Shown here piece by piece: positions 6,178 through 12,075 of a DNA stretch of 12,075 bases; position 1 is the first letter of the stretch; the number at the start of each line of letters is the position of its first letter. A program made the position numbers and the translations under genes. This DNA is from Actinomycetes bacterium (GTDB lineage Bacteria > Actinomycetota > Actinomycetes > S36-B12): contig JAUHZW010000047.1 in the NCBI GenBank assembly GCA_030425745.1, positions 1 through 12,075 of the forward strand. Reading direction: 5' to 3'. The notes beneath the pieces are model-generated. The model ran no database searches, was not told the origin of the DNA, and saw only the letters and a program-made list of their open reading frames with translations.

Positions 6178-6528
6178 TCATGCGACGGGCCCGCGCAGGA
6201 CCTTCTCCATCGGCCGGCCCTTGGCCAGTTCATCGACGAGCTTGTCGAGATAGCGGATCCTGCGCATGAGAGGGTCCTCGACCTCCTGGACCTTCACCCC
6301 GCACACACTGCCGGTGATCAGCTCGGCATGCGGGTTCAGGGCGGTCTCGTCGAAGAAGTCGGCGAACGTGGTCTCGTCAGCGAGGAAGGCCTCGAGGGTC
6401 GGCTGGTCGATCTGCACGAGCCAGCGGATGACCTCGTTGAGCTCCTCGACCGTGCGCCCCTTCCGCTCGACCTTGTTGACGTAGGCCGGATAGACCGAGG
6501 CGACAGGCGTGGTGAAGATCCGGTGCAT
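6178..6528 (-). CDS. DUF2200 family protein
   Basis: A 116-residue soluble protein of the DUF2200 family, near the family's usual length. Diagnostic segments are the start MHRIFTTPVASVYPAYVNKVERKGRT, EVIRWLVQ-DQ, a short acidic stretch (ADETTFADFFDE), ALNPHAELITGSVCGVKV, and the strongly conserved EDPLM-RIRYLDKLVDELAKGRPMEKVLR close to the C-terminus. No enzymatic function is known for the family and I see no metal or catalytic motif. The ATG at 6528 has no Shine-Dalgarno sequence. Instead TACCGT, a TANNNT hexamer, ends exactly 6 bases before it, so the mRNA is probably leaderless. It is divergent from the MFS gene across a 39-base spacer and converges on the lipoprotein gene at a shared terminator. 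Confidence 0.9.
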   Translation of the reverse strand: MHRIFTTPVASVYPAYVNKVERKGRTVEELNEVIRWLVQIDQPTLEAFLADETTFADFFDETALNPHAELITGSVCGVKVQEVEDPLMRRIRYLDKLVDELAKGRPMEKVLRGPVA

Positions 6529-6534
6529 GCGTGA

Positions 6535-6540
6535 ACGGTA
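6535..6540 (-). promoter_or_regulatory. -10 hexamer for the DUF2200 gene, leaderless configuration
   Basis: TACCGT on the minus strand is followed by 6 bases and then the ATG at 6528, the spacing expected when transcription starts at the A of the start codon. No ribosome site competes with this reading. Confidence 0.45.
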
Positions 6541-6555
6541 GCCCGGCCGCTGGGG

Positions 6556-6561
6556 CAGGAT
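6556..6561 (+). promoter_or_regulatory. Possible -10 (or ribosome site) for the YbjJ-like MFS gene
   Basis: CAGGAT ends 6 bases before the ATG at 6568. It differs from the TAGGAT form of the actinobacterial -10 at one base, which would make the gene leaderless. The AGGA inside it could instead be a Shine-Dalgarno sequence; the two readings cannot be separated by eye. Confidence 0.35.
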
Positions 6562-6567
6562 GCGCCC

Positions 6568-7806
6568 ATGGCGACGACTCCATCACGGGCCCGCGTGGCC
6601 GTCGCCGTCCTGTTCGCGATCAACGGCCTGCTGCCTGCCGCCTGGATCGCGCGGCTTGCTGAGATCCAGACCGATGCCGGCCTTGACGACGCTGTTCTGG
6701 GCGTCGTGCTGTCGATGGGGGCCGTCGGAGGGCTCACCCTCGGGCTCCTCGCCGGGCCCCTCGCCGCTCGCTGGGGAAGCGGCCGCGTGGCCGTCGTCGG
6801 GTTCCTGCTCATGGCCCCGGTGACGACACTCATCGCCTTCGAGTCCACTGCGGTGGCCCTGGGAATCACGCTGTTCTGGATCTTCGGGTTCGACGCGGTC
6901 ATGGATGCTGCGATGAACGCCCACAGCATCCGCGTGGAGAAGGCCTACGGGCGCTCGATCCTCAACTCGTTCCACGGCTGGTGGTCGCTCGGAACCGTCG
7001 CGGGCAGCTCGCTGGCGGCAGTCTCAGCAGCTCTCGGGCTTGCACTCGGCTCGTACCTGATCGTCCTCGCCGCCGTGCTCATGGCTGCTGCGCTCATCGC
7101 CTGGCGCTGGCTGCTGCCTGGCCCGGACCCTGAGACGCACCTCGAACCTGTGGGAGCGTCCGACATGGCGGTCGTCGACGACACGGATGGCGAGCCGGCC
7201 CCGCAGGTGGGTACCGATCCGCGGCCATGGTGGCGTGGGGCGCCAGGGCGCCGCGCTGCCCTGCTGGGCGCCTTCATCTTCCTGGCCGTGATGATCGAGG
7301 ACATCCCGGCCCGATGGAGTTCGATCTACCTCACCGACCTCGGCGCCACCGGTGGCGTGGTGTCCCTCGGCCTCGTGGCCTTCACCGTCGGCATGACGCT
7401 GGGCCGATTCACGGCCGACCGGATCGTCGACGCCCTCGGACCGGCACGGGTCGTGGCCTGGGGCATGGCGGCGAGCGCAGTGGTTCTCGGAGCGGCCCTG
7501 GTGGTGGGGGGAGTCGTGCCGTACCTGGTGGCGTCGCTCATCGTCGGATTCGGGGTCGCCCCACTCTTCCCGGCGGCCATCAACGCCGCCGCCCACGTGC
7601 CGGGCCTGCGCCCGGCGACGGCGATCGCGGTCGTGTCGTGGCTCTCGCGAGCCGGTTTCCTCGTCGCACCCGTGGCAGTGGGCCTGATCGCCGAATCGCA
7701 GGGGGTCGCCTGGGGCGTCGCCGTCACCGTGGTCGCCGCGCTGCTGCTGGTGCCGCTGTCACGGGTCGTGCGGCGACCACGGGTGAGAGCGCAGGACCCG
7801 GCGTAG
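6568..7806 (+). CDS. MFS transporter, YbjJ-like
   Basis: A 412-residue inner-membrane transporter with about twelve hydrophobic segments in two halves. They are joined by a long polar loop (about residues 184-229) rich in Asp, Pro and Gly. The segment MDAAMNAHSIRVEKAYGRSI (112-131), followed by SFHGWWSLGTVAGS (134-147), is characteristic of the YbjJ-like branch of the major facilitator superfamily. A second-half loop, LGRFTADRIVDALG (278-291), is the MFS motif-A equivalent. Substrate is unknown; the family contains putative sugar carriers and drug exporters. The ATG at 6568 lies 6 bases after CAGGAT. The TAG stop overlaps the likely -10 hexamer of the next gene, which starts 10 bases on, so the two genes are tightly packed but may not share all transcription. 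Confidence 0.88.
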   Translation: MATTPSRARVAVAVLFAINGLLPAAWIARLAEIQTDAGLDDAVLGVVLSMGAVGGLTLGLLAGPLAARWGSGRVAVVGFLLMAPVTTLIAFESTAVALGITLFWIFGFDAVMDAAMNAHSIRVEKAYGRSILNSFHGWWSLGTVAGSSLAAVSAALGLALGSYLIVLAAVLMAAALIAWRWLLPGPDPETHLEPVGASDMAVVDDTDGEPAPQVGTDPRPWWRGAPGRRAALLGAFIFLAVMIEDIPARWSSIYLTDLGATGGVVSLGLVAFTVGMTLGRFTADRIVDALGPARVVAWGMAASAVVLGAALVVGGVVPYLVASLIVGFGVAPLFPAAINAAAHVPGLRPATAIAVVSWLSRAGFLVAPVAVGLIAESQGVAWGVAVTVVAALLLVPLSRVVRRPRVRAQDPA

Positions 7807-7809
7807 TCT
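7804..7809 (+). promoter_or_regulatory. Possible -10 for a leaderless DCC-family transcript
   Basis: TAGTCT fits TANNNT, begins with the TAG stop codon of the MFS gene, and ends exactly 6 bases before the GTG at 7816. No Shine-Dalgarno sequence precedes that GTG. The -35 is not recognisable. Confidence 0.4.
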
Positions 7810-7815
7810 GATGTC

Positions 7816-8181
7816 GTGCCTCCCCTGCTGGTGTTCGACGGCGACTGCGGGTTCTGCACGGCCTGCGTGAATCTGGCTCGCCGTCGCATCCGACCCGAGG
7901 CTCGGATCGAGCCGTGGCAGACCCTGGAGCTCGGTGCTCTCGGCCTCACTGTTGAGCAGTGCGCCGAAGCCGTGCAGTTCGTCGACGATGATGGTTCGGT
8001 GTCATCGGGCAGCCGGGCGGTGACGGCCATGCTGCGCACAGCTCCACGTCCTTGGCCGTGGGTCGGCGCTGTGGGGGATGCCCCGGTTCTCCGCCGCCTG
8101 GCGGATGTCGCCTACCGGACCATCGCACGCAACCGGTACCGCCTGCCCGGGTCGACTCCGGCGTGCGCCATCCGCCCGTGA
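7816..8181 (+). CDS. DCC-family (DUF393) thiol-disulfide oxidoreductase-like protein
   Basis: A 121-residue protein of the DCC family, a thioredoxin-related group. The N-terminal LLVFDGDCGFCTACVNL carries the defining D-x-D-C-x-x-C: D8, D10, C11 and C14, plus an extra C17. Later family marks are a basic region (RRRIRPEARIEPWQTLELG), the substrate-side strand AVQFVDDDGSVSSGSRAV and the C-terminal helix ADVAYRTIARNRYRLPG. The members probably catalyse thiol-disulfide exchange in the cytoplasm, but physiological partners are unknown. The GTG at 7816 is the only reasonable start and lacks a ribosome site; TAGTCT 6 bases upstream suggests a leaderless mRNA. Its TGA overlaps the ATG of the DUF2071 gene by one base, so the two are co-translated. 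Confidence 0.9.
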   Translation: MPPLLVFDGDCGFCTACVNLARRRIRPEARIEPWQTLELGALGLTVEQCAEAVQFVDDDGSVSSGSRAVTAMLRTAPRPWPWVGAVGDAPVLRRLADVAYRTIARNRYRLPGSTPACAIRP

Positions 8182-8933
8182 TGCCCGGCATGCGCGATGT
8201 CTCGTCCCGCTACGGCGGGGTGTCCCCTCTCGCCCCCGCCCTCTCCGGACCGGCGCCCTTCGACCAGGCATGGCGGTCGCTGTTCTTCCTCCACTGGGAG
8301 GTGGATCCACACGATGTTGCCCCCCACCTGCCACCCGGCGTCCACCCTGATCTCTTCGACGGGTCGGCCTACGTGGGTCTCATTCCGTTCCGGATGGTGG
8401 ACGCAGGCCTGGGGCGCCGGCACCCGACCCCCTACCTCGGTACCTTCCTGGAGTGCAATGTCCGGTTGTACTCGGTCGACGACCAAGGACGTCACGGCGT
8501 TGTGTTTCGGAGCCTCGAGGCCTCTCGGTGGATCACGGCCATGGCGGCGCGGTGGGGCTACCGCCTGCCGTACACGTGGGCTCACATGCGTGTTCACCAG
8601 CGCGGCGATCGGTGGGCGTGGCGCTCTGACCGGCGCTACCCGCGCGGGGGAGGCCACCTGCGCATGACAGCACGCACTGCAGAGGTGATCGAGCCCACCG
8701 ATCTCGAGGTGTTCCTGACTGCGCGGTGGGGGCTGCATTCGGCCGCTGCAGGCCAGACCTGGTGGACGCCCAACGAGCATGAGCCGTGGCCGCTGCACAC
8801 AGCCGAGCTACTGGATCTGGATCAGGACCTCGTGGCCAGGGCGGGTTTCGCCGTCGAGGGCATGCCCAGCCTTCGACCGCTCTTCTCGCCAGGGGTGCAC
8901 ACGACGTTCGGCCTGCCCGTTCGGGTGGCCTGA
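8181..8933 (+). CDS. DUF2071 (YqjF) family protein
   Basis: A 250-residue soluble protein of the DUF2071/YqjF family. Family marks in order are AWRSLFFLHWEVDP (30-43), HLPPGVHPDLFDGSAYVGLIPFRM (49-72), LGTFLECNVRLYSVDDQGRHGVVFRSLEA (86-114), GYRLPYTWAHM (126-136), LTARWGLHS (179-187) and the C-terminal LRPLFSPGVHTTFGLP (231-246). The fold is related to acetoacetate decarboxylase-like barrels in this family's usual description, but no reaction is established. The chosen ATG at 8181 shares its A with the stop of the DCC gene; GTG at 8178 and ATG at 8190 are alternatives, all without a clear ribosome site. Translational coupling to the DCC gene is likely, and the two families often neighbour each other in actinobacteria, which hints at a shared redox-related role (inference). 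Confidence 0.87.
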   Translation: MPGMRDVSSRYGGVSPLAPALSGPAPFDQAWRSLFFLHWEVDPHDVAPHLPPGVHPDLFDGSAYVGLIPFRMVDAGLGRRHPTPYLGTFLECNVRLYSVDDQGRHGVVFRSLEASRWITAMAARWGYRLPYTWAHMRVHQRGDRWAWRSDRRYPRGGGHLRMTARTAEVIEPTDLEVFLTARWGLHSAAAGQTWWTPNEHEPWPLHTAELLDLDQDLVARAGFAVEGMPSLRPLFSPGVHTTFGLPVRVA

Positions 8934-8954
8934 CGCGCGGGTGCCGAGCGAGGG

Positions 8955-9152
8955 TCAGCGTCCGGCCTGGTAGTCGTACGCGATGTCGATCCACGCCGAG
9001 ATCCGCTGGCTCGGGCTCAGGCCCGGGTTCTCGACCTCCCACGTCCGGATGCGGGCCACGAGCTCGGCCCGCTCCTCCTCGGTGAGGACGTCGCGGAACA
9101 TGTTGTCGACGAGGTCGTCGATCCGGTGTCCGTCAGGGGAGGGAGTCGTCAC
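8955..9152 (-). CDS. Hypothetical 65-residue acidic protein
   Basis: A short reading frame with a plausible coding composition. It is acidic and helix-rich: HRIDDLVDNMFRDVLTEEER, then AELVARIRTWEVENPGLSPS and QRISAWIDIAYDYQAGR. I do not recognise the family. No signal peptide, membrane segment or metal motif is visible. I start it at the GTG at 9152, where the helical sequence begins. The open frame extends upstream to 9662, but that part is low-complexity and antisense to the protease gene. No good Shine-Dalgarno sequence precedes the GTG (AGG is only 3 bases away), so the start is uncertain. It may be transcribed with, or separately from, the protease gene 143 bases upstream on the same strand. 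Confidence 0.5.
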   Translation of the reverse strand: MTTPSPDGHRIDDLVDNMFRDVLTEEERAELVARIRTWEVENPGLSPSQRISAWIDIAYDYQAGR

Positions 9153-9295
9153 GGGCCTGTCGCGTCTCGAGCTTTCATCGTCGGGGCCGACCGGGCACGT
9201 CTGAGCCGGGAACCCGGGCGGCGGAGTACTCAGGGTGAACGGAAAGTAGCAGGAGAAAGTGACGGGGCTCCGGGCGGTCCGGCGGTGCGGATCGG

Positions 9296-10318
9296 TCAGT
9301 CGGGGATGAGGGGGCAGGGCATCGATCCGTACATCGCGGCGAGGCCCTCCAGGTCGCCTGAACTGAGCTGGCCGGCGCCGTTGCCGATGCTCTGCGGATA
9401 CATGATGCTGGTGAAGTCCTCCACGTGGGCGAACCCCATCGCGTGCATGATCTCGTGGGTCACCAGGGTCTGCCGGCCGTTGATGGTGAGGGTGTAGATC
9501 CAGTCGCCCTCCTGCCAGCGCCTCGTCTTCGGCTGGTCGCCCGCCCAGTAGTCCTCCGTCCACACATTTGTGGGACTGAACGCGACCCAGCCGTTGCTCG
9601 GGCCGCGGAAACCACCCACCCCGGACGCCTCCCCGTAGCCGAGCTCGGCGAGATCTCGCCACGAGAACGTGAGATCGGCCTTCCTCGGATCGTCGGTCTC
9701 GGTGAACGTGAGCTTGGTGAGGCCGGATAGCTGGCTCAGCGACGCTAGGATGTCATCGCGCATTCCGGAACGGTCAGCCGGCTGGCCGGTGGTGTCGAAG
9801 TACCACCGGACCGTCTGGCAAGGCGTGTAGGTCGCCTGGGACCCGAGCGGCTTCCAGGACGTGAACTGCTGACCGGCCGTCGGACGCCACGGCTGCGGCT
9901 TCGCGGCGATCGTGACCTGCTCGCTGACCCGCTCCTTGCCGGCCACGGCGGTGATGGTGAACTGCCCGGCGTCGTCGTACACATGGCGCACGCGGATGCC
10001 GCACCGGTCGGGAGTGCGCTTGGCCTTGGCGACCGAGCAGGTGCCCTTGGCCTTGACCGTCTCGGTGCCGTCACCGAAATTGACCCGAGCCCGGGTCCGG
10101 TCGTCGAGCCCGGTCACCGTGACGAAGAACTCCGGGTTGCGGTCGACGCGCACGAGCGGCTCGCCGTCGACGGTGATGGCGACCGCGGTGCCGGCCTTGG
10201 CGGTCAGCGCGGCCCCCGGTGCGGCCGAGGGCACCGCCAGCGCCGGTGCAGCGAGCGCGCCGGACAGGCCGATCAACGAGACCGTCGCGATGAGGGCGAC
10301 GACCGGCTTGATGTGCAT
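9296..10318 (-). CDS. Secreted matrixin-like zinc metalloprotease with PKD-like domain
   Basis: A 340-residue exported protease. Residues 1-28 are a Sec signal peptide ending in APALA. Residues 45-138 form an Ig/PKD-like domain (VNFGDGTE at 79-86, HVYDDAGQFTITAVAG at 112-127), with C94 and C106 likely bridged. After a linker comes the catalytic domain, about 160-340. It holds the metzincin zinc site HEIMHAMGFAH (H288, E289, H292, G295, H298) and the Met-turn SIMYP (304-308). The upstream EASGVGGFRG and GWVAFSP segments match the structural part of M10-type matrixins, and C167 and C335 may bridge the ends of this domain. It should cleave peptide bonds outside the cell; the substrate is unknown and no clear propeptide cysteine switch is visible. 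The ATG at 10318 lies 7 bases after CATAGT and only one base after GGAGGG, so a leaderless mRNA is likely. Confidence 0.9.
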   Translation of the reverse strand: MHIKPVVALIATVSLIGLSGALAAPALAVPSAAPGAALTAKAGTAVAITVDGEPLVRVDRNPEFFVTVTGLDDRTRARVNFGDGTETVKAKGTCSVAKAKRTPDRCGIRVRHVYDDAGQFTITAVAGKERVSEQVTIAAKPQPWRPTAGQQFTSWKPLGSQATYTPCQTVRWYFDTTGQPADRSGMRDDILASLSQLSGLTKLTFTETDDPRKADLTFSWRDLAELGYGEASGVGGFRGPSNGWVAFSPTNVWTEDYWAGDQPKTRRWQEGDWIYTLTINGRQTLVTHEIMHAMGFAHVEDFTSIMYPQSIGNGAGQLSSGDLEGLAAMYGSMPCPLIPD

Positions 10319-10325
10319 GCCTCCA

Positions 10326-10331
10326 CTATGA
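10326..10331 (-). promoter_or_regulatory. Possible -10 for the matrixin-like gene, leaderless configuration
   Basis: CATAGT on the minus strand matches the TATAAT consensus at four positions and ends 7 bases before the ATG at 10318. The GGAGGG between them is too close to the ATG to be an efficient ribosome site. Confidence 0.4.
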
Positions 10332-10411
10332 CATCGGACCCCGACAGTGTTGCGACGGTCATGGGACAGCCGGATGTTCGGATCACGTTCGGATGGTGGG
10401 AGGGTGAGGGC

Positions 10412-10447
10412 ATGCAGCGCACCCGAGGTCTGCGTACCGCTTCATGA
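10412..10447 (+). CDS. 11-codon leader reading frame coupled to the MHS transporter
   Basis: The frame encodes MQRTRGLRTAS and then stops. It has the best ribosome site in the region: GGGAGGG at 10398-10404, 7 bases before its ATG. Its TGA stop overlaps the ATG of the transporter in an ATGA arrangement. The transporter itself has no Shine-Dalgarno sequence at usable distance (GAGG is 15 bases away) and no in-frame start farther up before a stop at 10405. The simple reading is that ribosomes load at the mini-ORF and reinitiate at the transporter. Three of the eleven residues are arginine and two threonine, but no attenuator hairpin pair is obvious. Whether the peptide itself matters is unknown. 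Confidence 0.5.
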   Translation: MQRTRGLRTAS

Positions 10448-11760
10448 CCTCGGCGGTCGCCGCGGCCCCGACTCCCGCGGAGCGGCGTCGAGCGCGCAAC
10501 AGTGTCATCTACGGCTCGGCCGGCACCGTCGTGGAGTGGTTCGACTACGGCCTGTACCTGTACCTGGTGCCGGTCATGGCGCCACTGATCTTCCCGTCCG
10601 ACGATGCCCTGACCGCGATGATCGCGAGCCTCGGGGTCTTCGCCGCGGGGTCCTTCCTGCGGGTGTTCGGCGGGGCATTCTTCGGCAGCATCGGCGACCG
10701 CCTCGGGCGCAAGAAGGCACTCGTGCTGTCCATCCTGATGATGACCGTGCCGATGGGCCTCACCGCCTTCCTGCCCACGTACGCGGCGATCGGGATCGCG
10801 GCGCCGATCATCTTCACCGTCATGCGGATGCTGCAGGGGTTCTCCGCGGGCGGTGAGTACTCCGGCACCGTCGTGCAGCTGGTCGAGCAGGCCCCGCCGT
10901 CACGTCGGGGATTCCTGGCGTCGTCCGCCGTGCTCACCTCGGGTATCGGCATCCTGCTCGCCTCCGGCCTCGTCGCCCTCCTGATGACTCTGTTGTCCGA
11001 TGCCCAGATGGCCGACTGGGGGTGGCGTGCCTGCTACCTGGTCGGTGGGGCACTCGGCCTGTTCGCCCTGGTCATGCGTCGCAACATGGACGAGACCCAG
11101 GCCTTCGAGGCGGAGGAGAAGGCGGACGACGTCCCGAAGGCCCCGCTGCGCTACGCCCTGCGCCACCTGCCGGGCCCGGTGCTCATCTCCGCCTTCCTCG
11201 CCGGATACGGCGGCATCCTGTACTACGTAGTCCTCGGCTTCGGCCCCACGATCCTCGACACGTACTCCGACATCCAGAGCGACACCGCCATGTGGGTCAC
11301 GACCGGGATGACCATCGCCTATGCCTTCCTCACCCCGTTCTTCGGTCGGCTGTCGGATCGCTATGGACGACGGCCGGTGATGATGGCCGCGGCCGGTGGC
11401 TTCGTTCTCCTGAGCGGCCCGTTGCTGTGGTTGATGACCCACGAGCCGGTGCTCATCGTGGTGATCGCCGGGGCGCTGCTGCTCGGCCTCCTGATGGCGT
11501 ACGGCGGCCCGGTGGTGGCGGCGATCGGGGAGCAGTTCCCGTCCCGGGCCCGGTACTCGGCACTGGCGACCGGCTACAACCTCGGCAATGCGGTGCTTGG
11601 CGGTCTGGCTCCGCTGACGGCGGCCTGGCTCATCTCGGTGTTCGACTCTCCGGTCGCGCCGGCGATCCTGCTCGTCGTCGCGTCCCTGGTCGCGCTGCCG
11701 ATCCTGTGGCGGTTGAAGGAGACACGGGGGATCACGCTGGAGGAGATGGACGCGGAGTGA
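10444..11760 (+). CDS. MFS transporter of the metabolite:H+ symporter (MHS) type
   Basis: A 438-residue inner-membrane symporter with about twelve membrane segments. It shows the hallmarks of the MHS branch that includes ProP, KgtP and ShiA: GTVVEWFDYGLYLYL in helix 1 (27-41), GSIGDRLGRKKAL (81-93) as motif A, RMLQGFSAGGEYSG (128-141) in helix 4, a repeat of motif A in the second half (GRLSDRYGRRPVM, 301-313), and the cytoplasmic tail LKETRGITLEEMD. These carriers import small organic acids, osmolytes or similar solutes with protons; the substrate here cannot be read off. The start at 10444 overlaps the stop of an 11-codon upstream frame and lacks its own ribosome site. The stop codon lies inside the first unit of a 19-bp tandem repeat. 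It is divergent from the protease and converges on the sulfatase. Confidence 0.92.
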   Translation: MTSAVAAAPTPAERRRARNSVIYGSAGTVVEWFDYGLYLYLVPVMAPLIFPSDDALTAMIASLGVFAAGSFLRVFGGAFFGSIGDRLGRKKALVLSILMMTVPMGLTAFLPTYAAIGIAAPIIFTVMRMLQGFSAGGEYSGTVVQLVEQAPPSRRGFLASSAVLTSGIGILLASGLVALLMTLLSDAQMADWGWRACYLVGGALGLFALVMRRNMDETQAFEAEEKADDVPKAPLRYALRHLPGPVLISAFLAGYGGILYYVVLGFGPTILDTYSDIQSDTAMWVTTGMTIAYAFLTPFFGRLSDRYGRRPVMMAAAGGFVLLSGPLLWLMTHEPVLIVVIAGALLLGLLMAYGGPVVAAIGEQFPSRARYSALATGYNLGNAVLGGLAPLTAAWLISVFDSPVAPAILLVVASLVALPILWRLKETRGITLEEMDAE

Positions 11761-11824
11761 CCACTCGGACGGCCAGTGACCACTCGGACGGCCAGTGACC
11801 ACTCGGACGGCCAGTGACCACTCG
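11756..11824. repeat. 19-bp tandem repeat, 3.6 copies, between convergent genes
   Basis: The unit AGTGACCACTCGGACGGCC occurs at 11756-11774, 11775-11793 and 11794-11812 with no mismatches. A 12-base partial copy follows at 11813-11824. The first unit includes the stop codon of the MHS transporter, and the last ends 5 bases before the sulfatase stop, so the array fills the whole convergent spacer. Each unit contains AGTG-AC-CACT and the self-complementary GGCC, allowing small folds. The 19-base period is not a multiple of three, so it is not a protein repeat. Confidence 0.9.
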
Positions 11825-11829
11825 CGGGA

Positions 11830-12075
11830 CTAGGGCAGCCGCTCCGCGGGAACCGGCAGGGTGGGGTCGAAGCCGATCTGCACCGCAGAGCCATCGGCCC
11901 ACGGCTGACCGACCGGCTGGCGGCGCTTGGTCGCGTTCTGGACGTTCAGCTCCTTCAGCAGGATCGCCAGCTGCGGCCCCGCCGACGGCTTGCCGTAGAG
12001 GTTGTCCAGCTCCAGCGGGTCGCGGCTGGTGTTGTACAGCTCCCACTCGTCCGGAGCCGGTCCGATCTGATCACC
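11830..12075 (-). CDS. Sulfatase, C-terminal part (runs off the window)
   Basis: The last 81 codons of a leftward gene, open without a stop from the right edge to the TAG at 11830-11832. The segment DEWELYNTSRDPLELDNLYG matches the conserved C-terminal part of type I sulfatases (usual pattern WELYDL-xDPxExxNL). Then comes a helix (QLAILLKELNVQ) and a Pro-rich tail ending in PAERLP. Sulfatases of this class remove sulfate esters using a formylglycine made from Cys or Ser. That site and most metal ligands lie outside the window, so activity and substrate cannot be judged. The gene is 5' truncated only by the window edge. It converges on the MHS transporter with the tandem repeat between them. 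Confidence 0.82.
   Translation of the reverse strand, partial: GDQIGPAPDEWELYNTSRDPLELDNLYGKPSAGPQLAILLKELNVQNATKRRQPVGQPWADGSAVQIGFDPTLPVPAERLP

Noticed and set aside
8052..8180. An N-terminal extension of the DUF2071 protein starting at 8052.
   Set aside because: These 43 residues overlap the DCC gene in another frame, are Pro/Gly/Arg-rich and do not match the family; the start at 8181 gives the normal length.
9224..9231. The palindrome GAGTACTC between the small hypothetical gene and the protease gene as an operator.
   Set aside because: Eight bases of dyad are expected by chance in this much sequence, and no promoter element lies beside it; I see nothing else convincing in the 143-base gap.
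9153..9662. A longer version of the 65-residue hypothetical protein starting at 9662.
   Set aside because: The added 170 residues are antisense-frame-like sequence overlapping the protease gene on the same strand and show no domain.
10900..11802. A 300-codon leftward open frame across the MHS transporter and the tandem repeat.
   Set aside because: Antisense to a well-supported transporter, very rich in Arg, Glu, Gln and His, and its N-terminus is just the translated 19-bp repeat.
11756..11824. A CRISPR array.
   Set aside because: The copies are directly adjacent with no spacers, the unit is only 19 bp, and no cas gene is nearby.
1..12075. A defence system, prophage, integrative element or biosynthetic cluster.
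   Set aside because: No nuclease, integrase, transposase, phage structural gene, toxin-antitoxin pair or biosynthetic core enzyme is recognisable; the gene set looks like ordinary chromosome.

Overview
The window reads as a piece of chromosome from a high-GC Actinomycetota bacterium. Supporting this are the very GC-rich third codon positions, -10 hexamers of the TANNNT type, several likely leaderless genes, a SARP/BTAD regulator, and protein families typical of Actinomycetes (YbjN-like, DUF2165, DUF2071/YqjF, DCC). I cannot name a genus. No rRNA, tRNA, CRISPR array, IS element or integrase is visible, and no intergenic gap exceeds about 170 bases.

Layout. Bases 51-1361 hold two leftward genes: a YbjN-type protein and, upstream of it, a small secreted protein. 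A short divergent promoter region with a perfect 12-bp palindrome separates them from a rightward run: a four-helix DUF2165 membrane protein (1483-2052), a SARP-family regulator (2171-2974), an ACC deaminase with all its diagnostic residues (3072-4082), a DEAD-box RNA helicase with a structured leader of about 125 nt (4253-5563), and a small lipoprotein with one Ig-like domain (5659-6093). A 17-bp perfect hairpin terminator closes this run against a leftward DUF2200 gene (6178-6528).

The right half starts at a 39-bp divergent spacer. Rightward from it come a YbjJ-like MFS transporter, a DCC-family thiol oxidoreductase and a DUF2071 protein; the last two overlap by one base. Leftward genes follow: a 65-residue hypothetical protein (8955-9152) and a secreted matrixin-like zinc protease with a PKD-like domain (9296-10318). 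Divergent from the protease is an MHS-type MFS transporter (10444-11760), whose start codon overlaps the stop of an 11-codon upstream reading frame. A 19-bp tandem repeat fills the gap between that gene and the 3' end of a convergent sulfatase that runs off the right edge.

The genes look like a collection of small, independently transcribed units rather than one pathway. The only strong co-translation cases are DCC-DUF2071 and the mini-ORF with the MHS transporter. I find no convincing new multi-gene system. The most unusual items are the leader mini-ORF, the tandem repeat at a convergent gene end, the 5'-terminal hairpin of the helicase mRNA, and the pairing of a SARP regulator with ACC deaminase.
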